Positions 1 to 8,889 are shown, counted from the first letter of the stretch. The stretch is DNA of 64,000 nt from Rhodoferax sp. TS-BS-61-7 (GCF_002943465.1 NZ_PTQY01000001.1:372001-436000); one strand, 5' to 3'. Translations and numbers: made by a program. The notes: generated by a model not told the origin, from the letters alone.

Positions 1-260
1 AGGTAAACCAGGCCGGCGCGCAGCGTGGCTAGGTACAGCACCAGCGCCTCCACCGATTTTTCGACCTGCACGGCAATGCGCGCGCCCTTGGGCAGCTCCA
101 GAAATTCAAACAGGTTGGCCATCATGGCGGTGGCCTGGTCCAGGTCTTGCCAGCTGTACTGCAGGCCGGCGTCGGTCTCGACGGCGCAAGCACTCAGGTC
201 GGCAGGAAATGCAGCGCGCAAGGCGGCAAACAGGTTGGCGTTCTCGATTTTGGTGGCCAT
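1..260 (-). CDS. matB: Malonyl-CoA synthetase, N-terminal part (runs off the window)
   Basis: The first 86 codons of an AMP-forming acyl-CoA ligase are present. The translation begins MATKIENANLFAALRAAF and reaches the region around LPKGARIAVQVEKSVEALV, which fits the N-terminal domain of the ANL superfamily. The adenylate-forming motifs lie outside the window. Malonyl-CoA synthetase joins malonate to CoA at the cost of ATP. I prefer matB because the gene is last in a run with a GntR regulator, malonyl-CoA decarboxylase and a carboxylate receptor, the usual malonate catabolic set. It starts 22 bases after the crotonase-like gene and is probably cotranscribed. Another CoA ligase of the family remains possible from this fragment alone. 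Confidence 0.8.
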   Translation of the reverse strand, partial: MATKIENANLFAALRAAFPADLSACAVETDAGLQYSWQDLDQATAMMANLFEFLELPKGARIAVQVEKSVEALVLYLATLRAGLVY

Positions 261-282
261 GGTCGGGTCTCGGATATCGGGA

Positions 283-1104
283 TTAAAACTGCGGACGGCG
301 CTTAGCCAGAAAGGCGGTTATGCCTTCGCGGTGCTCAGCGCTGTCGGCATAGGCATAGGCCGTAGCCGTCAGGTCCGCTATCGAATCAGTAGCTGCTTGC
401 GCAGTATCTAAGAGGGCTAGAGGCCGATTTGATGCTTGAAGTGCGCGCAGGGTTTGTTTGTTCAAACGTGCGGCCTGTGGGGCCAGGCTGGCCACACGCT
501 GCGCCAGGGCCTGGCTGTGTGTGGCCACCTCGGCATCATTCAATACCTGCAGGAGGAAGCCGCGCGCCAGCATGGCCGGGGCCTCGAACACTTCGGCCGC
601 CAGCAACATGGCACGCGCTACCGTGCCGCCCGCAGCCTGCGTCACCAGAGCGGCTTCACGCGGCGCCATGGGAAAACCCAGCCGCGCAATCGGCGCGCCA
701 AAGCGGGCTGACTGGCCTGCCACGCGCAGGTCGCAGCAGCTGGCAATCTCTACGCCCGCGCCCATGCAGTTGCCTTCAATCTGCGCAACGATGGGCACAT
801 CGCAGTCCAGCATCGCCTGCAGGCCGCCCCACACCTCGTCCTCGTGGAACTGGCGCAGCGCGGCCTCGTTGAAACGGAAGCTGGGGTACTCGGCAATGTC
901 GCCACCCGCGCAGAAGTGGCCGCCCTCCCCGCGCAGCAGCACGCAGCGCGCCTCGGGGTCAGTCTGCAGGGCGGTGAACACGGTTTTGAGCTCACGCCAC
1001 ATGGCACGCGACATGGCGTTGAACTTGCCAGGGTGGGACAGCGTAATGCTGACCACGCCCTGCCCTTCACCCGTGCCATGCGTAACCTGGATGCTTCCTG
1101 CCAT
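283..1104 (-). CDS. Enoyl-CoA hydratase/isomerase (crotonase) family protein in malonate operon
   Basis: A 273-residue crotonase-fold protein. The oxyanion-hole blocks HFCAGGDI and GNCMGAGVEIA are clear. The two glutamates used by true enoyl-CoA hydratases look absent: the usual APE-type block reads GAPIARLGF, and the later block reads VARAMLLAAEVFEA. Hydration is therefore not assured; another acyl-CoA reaction, or a role in recycling side products of malonyl-CoA metabolism, is possible. Residues about 225 to 242 (NRPLALLDTAQAATDSIA) are encoded by a copy of the dispersed repeat described separately, inserted without a frame break. The gene lies between the receptor gene and matB. Confidence 0.85.
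   Translation of the reverse strand: MAGSIQVTHGTGEGQGVVSITLSHPGKFNAMSRAMWRELKTVFTALQTDPEARCVLLRGEGGHFCAGGDIAEYPSFRFNEAALRQFHEDEVWGGLQAMLDCDVPIVAQIEGNCMGAGVEIASCCDLRVAGQSARFGAPIARLGFPMAPREAALVTQAAGGTVARAMLLAAEVFEAPAMLARGFLLQVLNDAEVATHSQALAQRVASLAPQAARLNKQTLRALQASNRPLALLDTAQAATDSIADLTATAYAYADSAEHREGITAFLAKRRPQF
381..432 (+). repeat. Dispersed 50-60 bp element, copy 1 (inside crotonase gene)
   Basis: Carries AGCTGCTTGCGCAGTATCTA followed by GGGCTAGAGGCC, the two best-conserved blocks of the family. It lies antisense to the crotonase-like gene and is read through in frame as NRPLALLDTAQAATDSIA. It is nearly identical to the intergenic copy at 36553. Confidence 0.85.
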
Positions 1105-1137
1105 GCTTGCCTTGTCCTGCGTAGGTCTGTCTCTGTC

Positions 1138-2145
1138 TTAGTCCAGCTTGGCGCCAGACGCTTTCACCACCGCGGCCCAGCGTTTCACTTCGGCGGCCAC
1201 AAAGGTGCCGAACTGTGCGGGCGTGAGCTTGCCAAACTCGGCCCCGTTGTTGGCCCAGCTGGTCTTGATTTCGTCGGCCGCGGCCAGGCGGTTCACCTCT
1301 TCCACAATGCGCGCCTGCACATCGGCCGGTGTGCCCTTGGGCGCCCACAGGCCGTACCAGGTGGTCACCGTGTAGTCGGGCAGACCCAGCTCGGCCGCGC
1401 AAGGCACATCAGGGAATGCCGGGCTGCGTTTGGTGCCCGACACCATGAGCGCCTTGATACGTCCACCCTTGATGTGGGCGGCGGATGACCCCAGGCCATC
1501 AAACATCATGTCCACGCTGCCCGCCATCAGGTCTTGCAGCGCGGGGCCTGCACCGCGGTAGGGAATGTGGGTGATGAAGGTGCTGGTCTGCTGCTTGAAC
1601 AGCTCGCCCGCCAGGTGGTGCGAGGTGCCGCCGCCGGCCGAGCCGTAGTTCATCTTGCCGGGGTTGGCTTTCACCTGCGCCAGAAACGCCTTGAAGTCGC
1701 CGGGCACGTTTTTCGGGTTCACCACCAGCACCTGCGGCACGTTGGCCACCAGCGCCAGGGGAATGAAGTCTTTCTGGATGTCGTAGTCCAGCTTGGGGTA
1801 CATGCTGGGGGCAATGGCGTGGTGCACCGCGCCCATGAACAGGGTGTACCCATCGGGTGCGGCCTTGGACGCAATGCTGGCGCCCAGCGTGCCGCCGGCG
1901 CCGCCGCGGTTGTCAATCACCAGCTGGGTGCCGGTGAGTTTGGCAAACTGGGCTGCCATGGGGCGCGCAAACGCATCGGTGCCCCCACCGGCCGGGAACG
2001 GCACCACCAGGCCCACGGGCTTGGCAGGCCACTTGGCCTGGGCCAGCGCGGCCAGGGGCGACAGCGCCCAGGCGGCGGCCGCAGCGGCACCGGTGGTGAG
2101 AAGGCTGCGGCGGCTTGTGCCGCCAGGGGTGGGGAATCGGGTCAT
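1138..2145 (-). CDS. Tripartite tricarboxylate transporter (Bug/TctC) substrate-binding protein
   Basis: A periplasmic receptor of the Bug/TctC family, 335 residues from the chosen start. The first residues include SRRSLLTTGAAAAAAW, a twin-arginine-like signal, followed by a cleavage region LAALAQA. The body has family blocks such as KPVGLVVPFPAGGGTDAFAR and DNRGGAGGTLGA. I chose the ATG at 2145 because AGGAG stands just upstream; an earlier ATG would add 13 unlikely residues. Its place between malonyl-CoA decarboxylase and the crotonase gene suggests malonate or a related dicarboxylate as ligand (inference). No tctA or tctB membrane gene is in the window, which is common for Bug receptors. 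Confidence 0.93.
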   Translation of the reverse strand: MTRFPTPGGTSRRSLLTTGAAAAAAWALSPLAALAQAKWPAKPVGLVVPFPAGGGTDAFARPMAAQFAKLTGTQLVIDNRGGAGGTLGASIASKAAPDGYTLFMGAVHHAIAPSMYPKLDYDIQKDFIPLALVANVPQVLVVNPKNVPGDFKAFLAQVKANPGKMNYGSAGGGTSHHLAGELFKQQTSTFITHIPYRGAGPALQDLMAGSVDMMFDGLGSSAAHIKGGRIKALMVSGTKRSPAFPDVPCAAELGLPDYTVTTWYGLWAPKGTPADVQARIVEEVNRLAAADEIKTSWANNGAEFGKLTPAQFGTFVAAEVKRWAAVVKASGAKLD

Positions 2146-2201
2146 GTTTGTCTCCTGTTTGTTATCTGTAAAACACTGAATCACACTGAAAAAACAGCTC
2201 G

Positions 2202-3701
2202 CTAAAAAAACAACTCACTGATGGCCGGTGCCACCGGAATCTTGCCCTGGGACAACAACTCGCGGTGTTTGTCCAAACGTTTGAGATCGTAGAGGTAATT
2301 GACCATCAGGCCATACGATTGCTTGAGCCCTTTGGCCGAGGGGTCGCTGGCCCAGTTGAGGCGCTCCACGCGGGCGCCATTGCCCAGGTGAAAACGCGCC
2401 ACCGCATCGAGCGGGCGGCCCTGCACGGTCTCTTGCCCCAGGTAATGCGCCGCACAACGCAGCAGCATCTGGCACACGGGCGAAGCGGGTTTGAGTGCCA
2501 GCGGCGATTCGGCTGCGGCCAGAAAATGCGCCGCCGTGACCGGCTCATAACCGACAGCACGCCCCAGCTCCTGACGGCTCTTGGCGTCCAGCCGCTCCAG
2601 CAAACCGGTCGCGTTTTTACCCAACCAGGAGCGAAAACCCGGAATCGGCGACAGCGTGGCAAAGGTCCTGAGCTTGGGGAATTCGGCTTTGAGTGTTTCC
2701 ACCACCCGTTTGATCAACGAGTCGCCAAAACTCACGCCACGCAACCCCTCCTGCGTGTTGCTGATGGAGTAAAAAATGGCCGTGGTAGCCGCACCCAGGT
2801 CCGAGGCATCGGCCGATTCGTCGAGCAGCGGCGTGATGCTGTCGGCCAGCGCATCAACCAGCGCCACTTCCACAAAAATCAGCGGCTCATCGGGCAGGCG
2901 CGGGTGGAAGAAGCCGTAACAACGGCGGTCCGAATCCAGCCGGTTCTTCACATCGGCCCAGCTCTTGATGTCGTGCACCGCTTCGTAACGGATGAGTTTT
3001 TCCACCAGCGAGGCCGGTGAGTCCCAGCTGATGCGGCGTAGCTCCAGAAAGCCCACGTCAAACCAGGTGGAGAACATGTATTCCATCTCCACATCCAGCG
3101 CCTGCAGGCGTTTGTCGCCCTTAAGTGCGGGTTGCATCTCGGCCCGCAGGTTCACCAGAAAACGGATGCCGGTGGCGTCGGCGCTGAAGCGCTGCAGCAC
3201 ACGCCGGCGCGGCGACACGGTGGCGCGGCGGTAGTGCACCTCGGCCGCGGCTTCGTCCGGGGTGCCCAGCGCGGCGGCAAACTTGGCCTGCGCGGCTTTC
3301 ACCTTCTCGGCATCGGCGACAAACATTTCGCTCATCAGCAGCCACATGTCCTGGCGGCGGGCCGGTGTAGCCCCCTCGTACCAGGCCATCAGCGCGGCGG
3401 CGCGGCGCCCACCCTCCACCTCGCTCACGCGGTCGTCAATCACGGCCTGCAGCTCTTGCAGCGTGCGGCGCAACATGCGTGGCGACAGCGCCTCGCCGGT
3501 GTGGCGCAAGGTGGCCTGCAGGCGCGCCCGGGTGCTGCGCTGGCCCCCGGGGGCTTTGGCATTTGCGGCACCTGTCGCGCCATTTGCTACGTTTTTAGGA
3601 GCTGCTTGCGCAGAATCCGCGGGCGCTACAGCCTCTTTTGGCTTGGAACTCTTGGGCATGAGCCGTGCCACATTGCGGTTGATCCACGAGTCTTGATTCA
3701 T
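2202..3701 (-). CDS. matA: Malonyl-CoA decarboxylase
   Basis: 499 residues, family length for bacterial malonyl-CoA decarboxylase, which converts malonyl-CoA to acetyl-CoA and CO2. Family blocks are plain: FFHPRLPDEPLIFVEVAL, then FYSISNTQEGLRGVSFGDSL, TLSPIPGFRSWL and, near the end, SYGLMVNYLYDL. Residues about 20 to 37 of the N-terminal linker (around VAPADSAQAAPKNVANG) are encoded by a copy of the dispersed repeat, in a low-complexity Ala-rich stretch. The start codon overlaps the stop of the GntR gene (ATGA), so the two are probably translationally coupled. With MatB it would turn free malonate into acetyl-CoA. Confidence 0.96.
   Translation of the reverse strand: MNQDSWINRNVARLMPKSSKPKEAVAPADSAQAAPKNVANGATGAANAKAPGGQRSTRARLQATLRHTGEALSPRMLRRTLQELQAVIDDRVSEVEGGRRAAALMAWYEGATPARRQDMWLLMSEMFVADAEKVKAAQAKFAAALGTPDEAAAEVHYRRATVSPRRRVLQRFSADATGIRFLVNLRAEMQPALKGDKRLQALDVEMEYMFSTWFDVGFLELRRISWDSPASLVEKLIRYEAVHDIKSWADVKNRLDSDRRCYGFFHPRLPDEPLIFVEVALVDALADSITPLLDESADASDLGAATTAIFYSISNTQEGLRGVSFGDSLIKRVVETLKAEFPKLRTFATLSPIPGFRSWLGKNATGLLERLDAKSRQELGRAVGYEPVTAAHFLAAAESPLALKPASPVCQMLLRCAAHYLGQETVQGRPLDAVARFHLGNGARVERLNWASDPSAKGLKQSYGLMVNYLYDLKRLDKHRELLSQGKIPVAPAISELFF
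3582..3642 (+). repeat. Dispersed element, copy 2 (inside malonyl-CoA decarboxylase gene)
   Basis: A diverged copy with the left arm GCTACGTTTTTAGGAGC, the conserved GCTGCTTGCGCAGAATCC and a right half GGGCGCTACAGCC. It is antisense to the gene and is read in the same frame as copies 1 and 9. Confidence 0.75.
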
Positions 3702-4366
3702 GCGAGCAGCCTGCTTTTTTGGGTACGGGAGAGTTCACGCAGCGCTTCGCGCTGGCGCAGCAAATGGGTGCGCATGGCGGCGTCGGCAGCTTCGCCGTCG
3801 CGCGCCTTGATGGCGGCAAACACCGCCAGATGTTCACTCAGGCTTTGCTCCAGCCGGCCCGGAGCGTGCAGCTGCTGCAGGCGGGCCAACTTCAAGATCT
3901 TGCGCAGATCAGCAATCACCTGGGCCAACCAGCGGTTGTTGGCCAGGGTGATGATGGCCTCGTGGATTTGAAAGTTAACCGCGTAGTAGTCGGTGATGCG
4001 TTTGGCCGCAGCGTGCTGCTGCAGGCTGGTGTGCAGCGTTTCCAGCGCGGCAATGTCGGCATCCGTCGCGTTGCGCGTGGCCTCCAGCGCGCAACGGCCT
4101 TCCAGCAGCGCGATCACGGGGAAGATGTCATCCAGGTCCTGCTCGGTCACCTGGTTCACAAAGCTGCCGCGGCGCGGCTCGTGGCGCACCAAGCCCTCGG
4201 CCGCCAGCACCTTGAGCGCCTCGCGCAACGGCGTGCGGGAGATCGCCAGCTCGGTGCACAACGCTGCTTCGTCAATAAAACTGCCCGGCGCCAGCAGCCC
4301 CTCGAAGATCCGCGCACGCAGGCCATCGGCGACTTCATCGTGCAAGGAGTTGTGGACCAGGCGCAT
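3698..4366 (-). CDS. matR: GntR-family (FCD domain) regulator of malonate operon
   Basis: 222 residues. The N-terminal winged helix reads LRARIFEGLLAPGSFIDEAAL, then ISRTPLREALKVLAAEGLV, the GntR signature. The C-terminal half is an FCD ligand domain with metal-binding-type acidic and His residues (NFQIHEAI, SEHLAVFAAI). It is first in the operon and its stop overlaps the malonyl-CoA decarboxylase start. By analogy with MatR of rhizobia and Streptomyces-type systems it probably senses malonate or malonyl-CoA and controls its own operon. A dyad just upstream of its start is a good operator candidate. Confidence 0.92.
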   Translation of the reverse strand: MRLVHNSLHDEVADGLRARIFEGLLAPGSFIDEAALCTELAISRTPLREALKVLAAEGLVRHEPRRGSFVNQVTEQDLDDIFPVIALLEGRCALEATRNATDADIAALETLHTSLQQHAAAKRITDYYAVNFQIHEAIITLANNRWLAQVIADLRKILKLARLQQLHAPGRLEQSLSEHLAVFAAIKARDGEAADAAMRTHLLRQREALRELSRTQKSRLLA

Positions 4367-4392
4367 GGTGGATGGGTGAGGGAATCAATTGA

Positions 4393-4422
4393 CCATAATT
4401 TTGCGTAATTATGGGTAATTAC
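4393..4422. promoter_or_regulatory. Dyad operator candidate for MatR
   Basis: CCATAATT, six bases, then AATTATGG forms a perfect 8-bp inverted repeat (4393-4400 and 4407-4414) in an AT-rich island 27 bases before the matR start. GTAATTA also occurs twice at a 10-base period (4405 and 4415), and GTAATTAC at 4415-4422 is itself palindromic. This geometry fits autoregulation by a GntR dimer. Confidence 0.55.
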
Positions 4423-4481
4423 CTGAACGCCGTAAAGAGCCCTGACGTGGTCCGGGCATGGGGACTTACCCTAGCGTGTGA

Positions 4482-5294
4482 TCAGGATGCTGCGGTGCGG
4501 CGACCAGCCCAACGCCACAACAAAGCACCGGCCACGATCATCGGCACGCAGAGCCACTGGCCCATGCTCATGCCCAAGCTCAGCAGGCCCAGGTGTGCAT
4601 CGGGTTCGCGGAAAAATTCAGCAATGAAGCGGAACACGCCGTAGCCAAACAAAAAGACCGCCGCCACCTGCCCCTGCTTGCGTGGTGTACTGGCGTACCA
4701 CCAGAGCAGCACAAACAACAACAGCCCTTCCAGAAGGAACTGGTAGACCTGCGAGGGGTGGCGTGGTGCATCGCCCGCGCCGCGGAACACCATGCCCCAG
4801 GGCAACGAAGGGTCAGCCACGCGGCCCCACAGCTCGCCGTTCATGAAGTTGCCCAAACGCCCGGCTGCCAAGCCGGTGGGCACACACGGCGCCACAAAGT
4901 CCGCCACCTGCCAGAACGAGCGGCCGCGAGACCGCGCAAACCAGACCATGGAGGCAATCACGCCCAACATTCCGCCGTGGAAACTCATGCCGCCCTGCCA
5001 GACGTACAACACTTCCAGCGGATGCGTGGCGTAGTAGCCAGGCTTGTAGAACAGGCAATAACCAATACGCCCACCCAGCACCACACCCATGACGCCCAGG
5101 AACAGGATGTCTTCCACATCCTTGAACGACCAGGCCTGCGGGCCGGTCAGCGTGTTGAACGGCGCGTGGCGCAGCCGGCGGCTGCCCAGAAACATGAACA
5201 GCGCAAAGGCTGCCAGGTAGGTCAGGCCATACCAGTGCACGGCCACAGGGCCGAGTTGCAGGGCAACGGGGTCAATTTGGGGATGGATCAGCAT
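4482..5294 (-). CDS. lgt: Prolipoprotein diacylglyceryl transferase
   Basis: Inner-membrane enzyme that moves diacylglycerol from phosphatidylglycerol to the lipobox cysteine of prolipoproteins. The start region [18 protein letters not shown] followed by VHWYGLTYL is typical. The signature region is visible as [13 protein letters not shown], and [12 protein letters not shown] follows. Seven hydrophobic segments can be traced over about 270 residues. I chose the ATG at 5294; an ATG at 5303 is in frame and equally possible. Either start lies inside the 3' end of the LysR gene, so the two genes overlap by more than 20 bases. Confidence 0.95.
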   Translation of the reverse strand: MLIHPQIDPVALQLGPVAVHWYGLTYLAAFALFMFLGSRRLRHAPFNTLTGPQAWSFKDVEDILFLGVMGVVLGGRIGYCLFYKPGYYATHPLEVLYVWQGGMSFHGGMLGVIASMVWFARSRGRSFWQVADFVAPCVPTGLAAGRLGNFMNGELWGRVADPSLPWGMVFRGAGDAPRHPSQVYQFLLEGLLLFVLLWWYASTPRKQGQVAAVFLFGYGVFRFIAEFFREPDAHLGLLSLGMSMGQWLCVPMIVAGALLWRWAGRRTAAS

Positions 5295-6225
5295 GGGCCG
5301 CATTGTGCCCGTTGGAGGCATGGGCAATATCGTGAAAGGCCATGAACCGCTCCAGGGCCGGACTGCTGCGCTGCCAGACCAGGCTGGTCTCGCAACCCGG
5401 GACTGCGCCCACTACGCTGCGGTAGACCACGCCCGGCCGCTGGAACTGTTGCACGCTAGCCGGCACCCAAGCCACACCCAGCCCTGCAGATACCAGATTC
5501 ACAATGGTCTGCATCTGGATTGCCTCTTGCGCCACCACGGGCAACTTGCCCGCGTCGTGGTACATGCCGAAGATGGCATCAAACAACGAGGGCACGATGC
5601 GCCTCGGAAAGGTCACCAGCGGCTGGGCCCAGACGTCCTGCAGGCGCAGCGTCTTGCGCTTCGCCAACGGGTGCGATTCGGGCAAAGCCAGCACCAGCGG
5701 CTCCTGCGCCACCGTCAGGCGCTGCAGGCCTGCGGTGGCAAAACCACTGGCGTGCAGCACAAAGCCCGCGTCCACCTCGTCAGACTTCAACAACTGCAGC
5801 TGCACATCACCCGTGGCCTCCACCAGGTCGAGCTGCACGCCGGGAAACTCCTGGCGGAACGCCATCACCCACTGCGGCAGCAGCGAGAACCCCACGGTGG
5901 ATACAAATGCCAACCGCAGTCGCCCCGACTCCCCTACCGCCAGCGCGCGTGCCTGCACCACCAGCCCTTGGGCACGCTGCAGCAGTTCCTGCGCCTGCGG
6001 CAACAAGGCCAGGCCCTGGGGCGTGAGTTGCACGCTGCGCTTGGTGCGCGCGAACAGAGGCAGGCCCAGGCTGCGCTCCAGCTGGGCAATCGCCTGCGTG
6101 AGTGGCGGCTGTGTCATGTGCAGGCGCAGGGCCGCGCGGCCAAAGTGCAGCTCTTCGGCCACGGTGACGAACTGGCGCCACAAGCGCAGTTCTATCCAGG
6201 GGGTGGATGCATGGGGTTTACTCAT
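5272..6225 (-). CDS. LysR-family transcriptional regulator
   Basis: 317 residues. The N-terminal winged helix reads [20 protein letters not shown], then [17 protein letters not shown], as in LysR proteins; a substrate-binding domain follows from about residue 95 ([18 protein letters not shown]). The sequence is of the subgroup that includes CatM/BenM-like regulators, by general look only. It is divergent from ilvD with 113 bases between the starts, so ilvD control is possible but unproven. A perfect ATATG-N5-CATAT dyad overlaps its own start codon, and no clear ribosome binding site is seen. Its 3' end overlaps lgt. Confidence 0.92.
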   Translation of the reverse strand: MSKPHASTPWIELRLWRQFVTVAEELHFGRAALRLHMTQPPLTQAIAQLERSLGLPLFARTKRSVQLTPQGLALLPQAQELLQRAQGLVVQARALAVGESGRLRLAFVSTVGFSLLPQWVMAFRQEFPGVQLDLVEATGDVQLQLLKSDEVDAGFVLHASGFATAGLQRLTVAQEPLVLALPESHPLAKRKTLRLQDVWAQPLVTFPRRIVPSLFDAIFGMYHDAGKLPVVAQEAIQMQTIVNLVSAGLGVAWVPASVQQFQRPGVVYRSVVGAVPGCETSLVWQRSSPALERFMAFHDIAHASNGHNAAHADPSPN

Positions 6226-6238
6226 ATGAAAAACATAT
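6224..6238. promoter_or_regulatory. LysR-type T-N11-A dyad over the regulator's start codon
   Basis: ATATG, five A bases, CATAT is a perfect dyad containing a T-N11-A core. It covers the ATG of the LysR gene (6225) in the spacer shared with ilvD, so binding would block the regulator's own expression. Confidence 0.45.
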
Positions 6239-6338
6239 TAATACACCTTGAAAAATGGATTGGAACGAATCACCGACAGCGGGCATACTCCGCCCAGCTT
6301 TTTGAACAACGCCAGCCTGGCATCCCGAGAGAGACACC

Positions 6339-8033
6339 ATGACCACCAAACCCATCGTCCTGAACCCCCGCAGCAAAAACATCACCGAAGGCAAGAGCCG
6401 CGCACCGAATCGCTCCATGTACTACGCGATGGGTTACGAAGAAGGCGACTTCAAGAAACCCATGGTCGGCGTGGCCAACGGCCATAGCACCATCACCCCT
6501 TGCAACAGCGGCCTGCAAAAGCTGGCGGATGCGGCCATTGCCGGCATTGAAGAAGCCGGTGGCAACGCGCAAGTGTTTGGTACACCCACCATTTCCGACG
6601 GCATGGCCATGGGCACCGAAGGCATGAAGTACAGCCTGGTGAGCCGTGAAGTGATTTCAGACTGTATTGAGACCTGTGTACAGGGCCAGTGGATGGACGG
6701 TGTGGTCGTGGTCGGTGGCTGCGACAAGAACATGCCCGGCGGCCTGATGGGCATGCTGCGCGCCAACGTACCCGCCATCTATGTGTACGGCGGCACCATC
6801 CTGCCCGGCACCTACAAGGGCAAAGACCTGAACATCGTCAGCGTGTTTGAAGCCGTGGGCGAAAACGCCGCCGGCCGCATGAGCGACGAAGACCTGCTGC
6901 AGATCGAACGCCGCGCCATCCCCGGCACGGGCTCCTGCGGCGGCATGTACACGGCCAACACCATGTCGTCGGCCTTTGAGGCGCTGGGCATTTCGCTGAT
7001 CTACTCCAGCACCATGGCCAACCCGCACGACGAGAAAATGAACTCGGCCAAGGAATCTGCCAAGGTGCTGGTCGAAGCCATCAAGAAGGACCTGAAGCCC
7101 CGCGACATCGTCACCAAAAAGTCCATCGAAAACGCCGTGGCCGTGATCATGGCGACTGGTGGCTCCACCAACGCCGTGCTGCACTTTTTGGCCATCGCCC
7201 ACGCCGCCGGCGTGGACTGGACCATTGACGACTTTGAACGTGTGCGCGTGAAGACGCCCGTGCTGTGCGATCTGAAGCCCTCCGGCAAGTACCTGGCCGT
7301 GGACCTGCACCGCGCCGGTGGTATTCCGCAAGTGATGAAGACGCTACTGGCCGCGGGTCTGCTGCACGGTGACTGCATCACCATCACCGGCCAGACCGTG
7401 GCCGAAGTGCTGAAGGACATTCCCGATGTGCCACGCGCCGACCAGGACGTGATCCGCCCCATCAACAACCCCATGTACAAACAAGGCCACTTGGCGATCC
7501 TGAAGGGCAACCTGAGCCCCGAAGGCGCGGTCGCCAAGATCACCGGCCTGAAGAACCCGGTGATGACCGGCCCGGCCCGGGTGTTTGAAGACGAACAGTC
7601 CGCACTCAAAGCTATCTTGGACAACAAGATTGTTCCGGGCGATGTGATGGTGCTGCGCTACCTGGGCCCCAAGGGCGGCCCCGGCATGCCAGAGATGCTG
7701 GCGCCCACCGGCGCCTTGATTGGTCAAGGCCTGGGCGAAAGCGTGGGGCTGATCACCGATGGCCGCTTCTCCGGCGGTACCTGGGGCATGGTGGTGGGCC
7801 ACGTGGCGCCCGAAGCCGCAGCCGGTGGTGTGATCGCGCTGGTGCAGGAGGGTGACTCCATCACCATCGATTCCCGCCAGCTGATTCTGGAGCTGAACGT
7901 ACCGGAGGCCGAGATTGCCAAGCGCCGCGCGGCGTGGACGGCCCCTACGCCGCGCTACAACCGCGGTGTGCAGGCCAAGTTTGCGTTTAATGCCTCCAGC
8001 GCCAGCAAGGGTGCCGTGTTGGACAATTACTGA
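6339..8033 (+). CDS. ilvD: Dihydroxy-acid dehydratase
   Basis: 564 residues, normal for IlvD. It dehydrates 2,3-dihydroxy-isovalerate and its homologue to the 2-keto acids that precede valine and isoleucine. Cluster and metal cysteines are visible in [17 protein letters not shown] and [16 protein letters not shown]. Near the C-terminus [20 protein letters not shown] is the family signature. It lies apart from the ilvBHC operon found at 21459-25036, which supplies its substrate, and is divergent from a LysR gene. A strong hairpin terminator follows the stop. Confidence 0.98.
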   Translation: MTTKPIVLNPRSKNITEGKSRAPNRSMYYAMGYEEGDFKKPMVGVANGHSTITPCNSGLQKLADAAIAGIEEAGGNAQVFGTPTISDGMAMGTEGMKYSLVSREVISDCIETCVQGQWMDGVVVVGGCDKNMPGGLMGMLRANVPAIYVYGGTILPGTYKGKDLNIVSVFEAVGENAAGRMSDEDLLQIERRAIPGTGSCGGMYTANTMSSAFEALGISLIYSSTMANPHDEKMNSAKESAKVLVEAIKKDLKPRDIVTKKSIENAVAVIMATGGSTNAVLHFLAIAHAAGVDWTIDDFERVRVKTPVLCDLKPSGKYLAVDLHRAGGIPQVMKTLLAAGLLHGDCITITGQTVAEVLKDIPDVPRADQDVIRPINNPMYKQGHLAILKGNLSPEGAVAKITGLKNPVMTGPARVFEDEQSALKAILDNKIVPGDVMVLRYLGPKGGPGMPEMLAPTGALIGQGLGESVGLITDGRFSGGTWGMVVGHVAPEAAAGGVIALVQEGDSITIDSRQLILELNVPEAEIAKRRAAWTAPTPRYNRGVQAKFAFNASSASKGAVLDNY

Positions 8034-8064
8034 TCCGTTGCAGGGCTTATGCCCTGCCACCAAC

Positions 8065-8094
8065 AAAAAAGCGCCGCAATGCGGCGCTTTTTTT
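8065..8094. terminator. Bidirectional intrinsic terminator after ilvD
   Basis: GCGCCGC, loop AAT, GCGGCGC, with six A bases before and seven T bases after. It serves ilvD on the plus strand and the convergent Trp-rich gene on the minus strand. Confidence 0.9.
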
Positions 8095-8119
8095 ATGGGG
8101 CAATACGTTCACCCGACCA

Positions 8120-8365
8120 TCAACGTCGCTTTTTGCTCCCCAGCGTGCCAATGGCCTTGCGGTTGTTGTCAATGCGCGCCTGCTTGCGTGCGTTTTCACG
8201 TTCCATGGCCTTGCGTTTGGTGTACCCCGAGCTATCGGCCCAGGACCACCAGGCCACGGCCAGACCAAACGGCGTGAGCACCAGCCACCACGACCAGGCG
8301 GCCACGGGGTCCACTTCCAGGTATTTCAGCGCCAAGAGCACCAAACCGATTCCCAAAAAATACAT
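8120..8365 (-). CDS. Small Trp-rich membrane protein (TIGR04438-like)
   Basis: 81 residues. It starts MYFLGIGLVLLALKYLEV, passes AWSWWLVLTPFGLAVAWWSW, and ends in a basic tail rich in Lys and Arg. Two hydrophobic segments and a Trp-rich middle match the small Trp-rich proteins common in Burkholderiales. Function unknown. It is divergent from the cytochrome c gene and shares a spacer that contains a perfect TTGCGC dyad. Confidence 0.75.
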   Translation of the reverse strand: MYFLGIGLVLLALKYLEVDPVAAWSWWLVLTPFGLAVAWWSWADSSGYTKRKAMERENARKQARIDNNRKAIGTLGSKKRR

Positions 8366-8382
8366 GACTCTCTCCTGCTGGG

Positions 8383-8396
8383 TTGCGCCAGCGCAA
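8383..8396. promoter_or_regulatory. Perfect dyad between Trp-rich gene and cytochrome c gene
   Basis: TTGCGC, two bases, GCGCAA in a divergent spacer of 96 bases. A repressor or activator site is possible; no known consensus is claimed. Confidence 0.3.
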
Positions 8397-8461
8397 GGGT
8401 GGCGTCAACCGCTGTTACTACAATGGCGTTGAAGCACTGTAAACCAACCCACGAGGTCTCG

Positions 8462-8776
8462 ATGAAAAAATCCCTGATCACCTTGGCACTGGGCGCAAGC
8501 GCCCTCTTGTCCGCTGCACCCGCCTTTGCAGACCTGGCGCTGGCCACTTCCAAAAACTGCATGGCCTGCCATGCCGTGGACAAGAAGCTGGTGGGCCCTG
8601 CCTACAAGGACGTGGCGGCCAAATACAAAGGCGACAAGACCGCCGTGGACAAGCTGGCCACCAAAATCATCAAGGGCGGCAGTGGTGTGTGGGGCGCGGT
8701 GCCCATGCCCGCCAACGCCCAGGTGAACGAAGCCGATGCCAAAAAACTGGCAACCTGGATACTGGCCACCAAATAA
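8462..8776 (+). CDS. Small class I cytochrome c (c551/c8-like)
   Basis: 104 residues with a cleavable signal peptide (MKKSLITLALGASALLSAAP, then AFA). One haem site is present, CMACH in SKNCMACHAVDKKLVGP. The axial methionine is in GAVPMPANAQV. The mature size of about 82 residues matches cytochrome c551/c8 electron carriers of the periplasm. The ATG at 8462 follows GAGG and begins the signal peptide; an upstream in-frame ATG would spoil it. A terminator hairpin follows the gene. Confidence 0.92.
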   Translation: MKKSLITLALGASALLSAAPAFADLALATSKNCMACHAVDKKLVGPAYKDVAAKYKGDKTAVDKLATKIIKGGSGVWGAVPMPANAQVNEADAKKLATWILATK

Positions 8777-8822
8777 GCCCCGAGGAGACAACGGCCCGCT
8801 TGCCAAAGCCGGCCGCCAACGG

Positions 8823-8856
8823 AAAAAGCCGCAACACGCAAGTGCTGCGGCTTTTT
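8823..8856. terminator. Terminator hairpin after cytochrome c
   Basis: AAAAAGCCGCA pairs with TGCGGCTTTTT over a 12-base loop. A second perfect hairpin (GGGGCGAT, ATAA, ATCGCCCC at 8861-8880) follows and lies just beyond the acs stop, so it may end acs transcripts. Confidence 0.75.
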
Positions 8857-8889
8857 ATTTGGGGCGATATAAATCGCCCCAACGATCTT

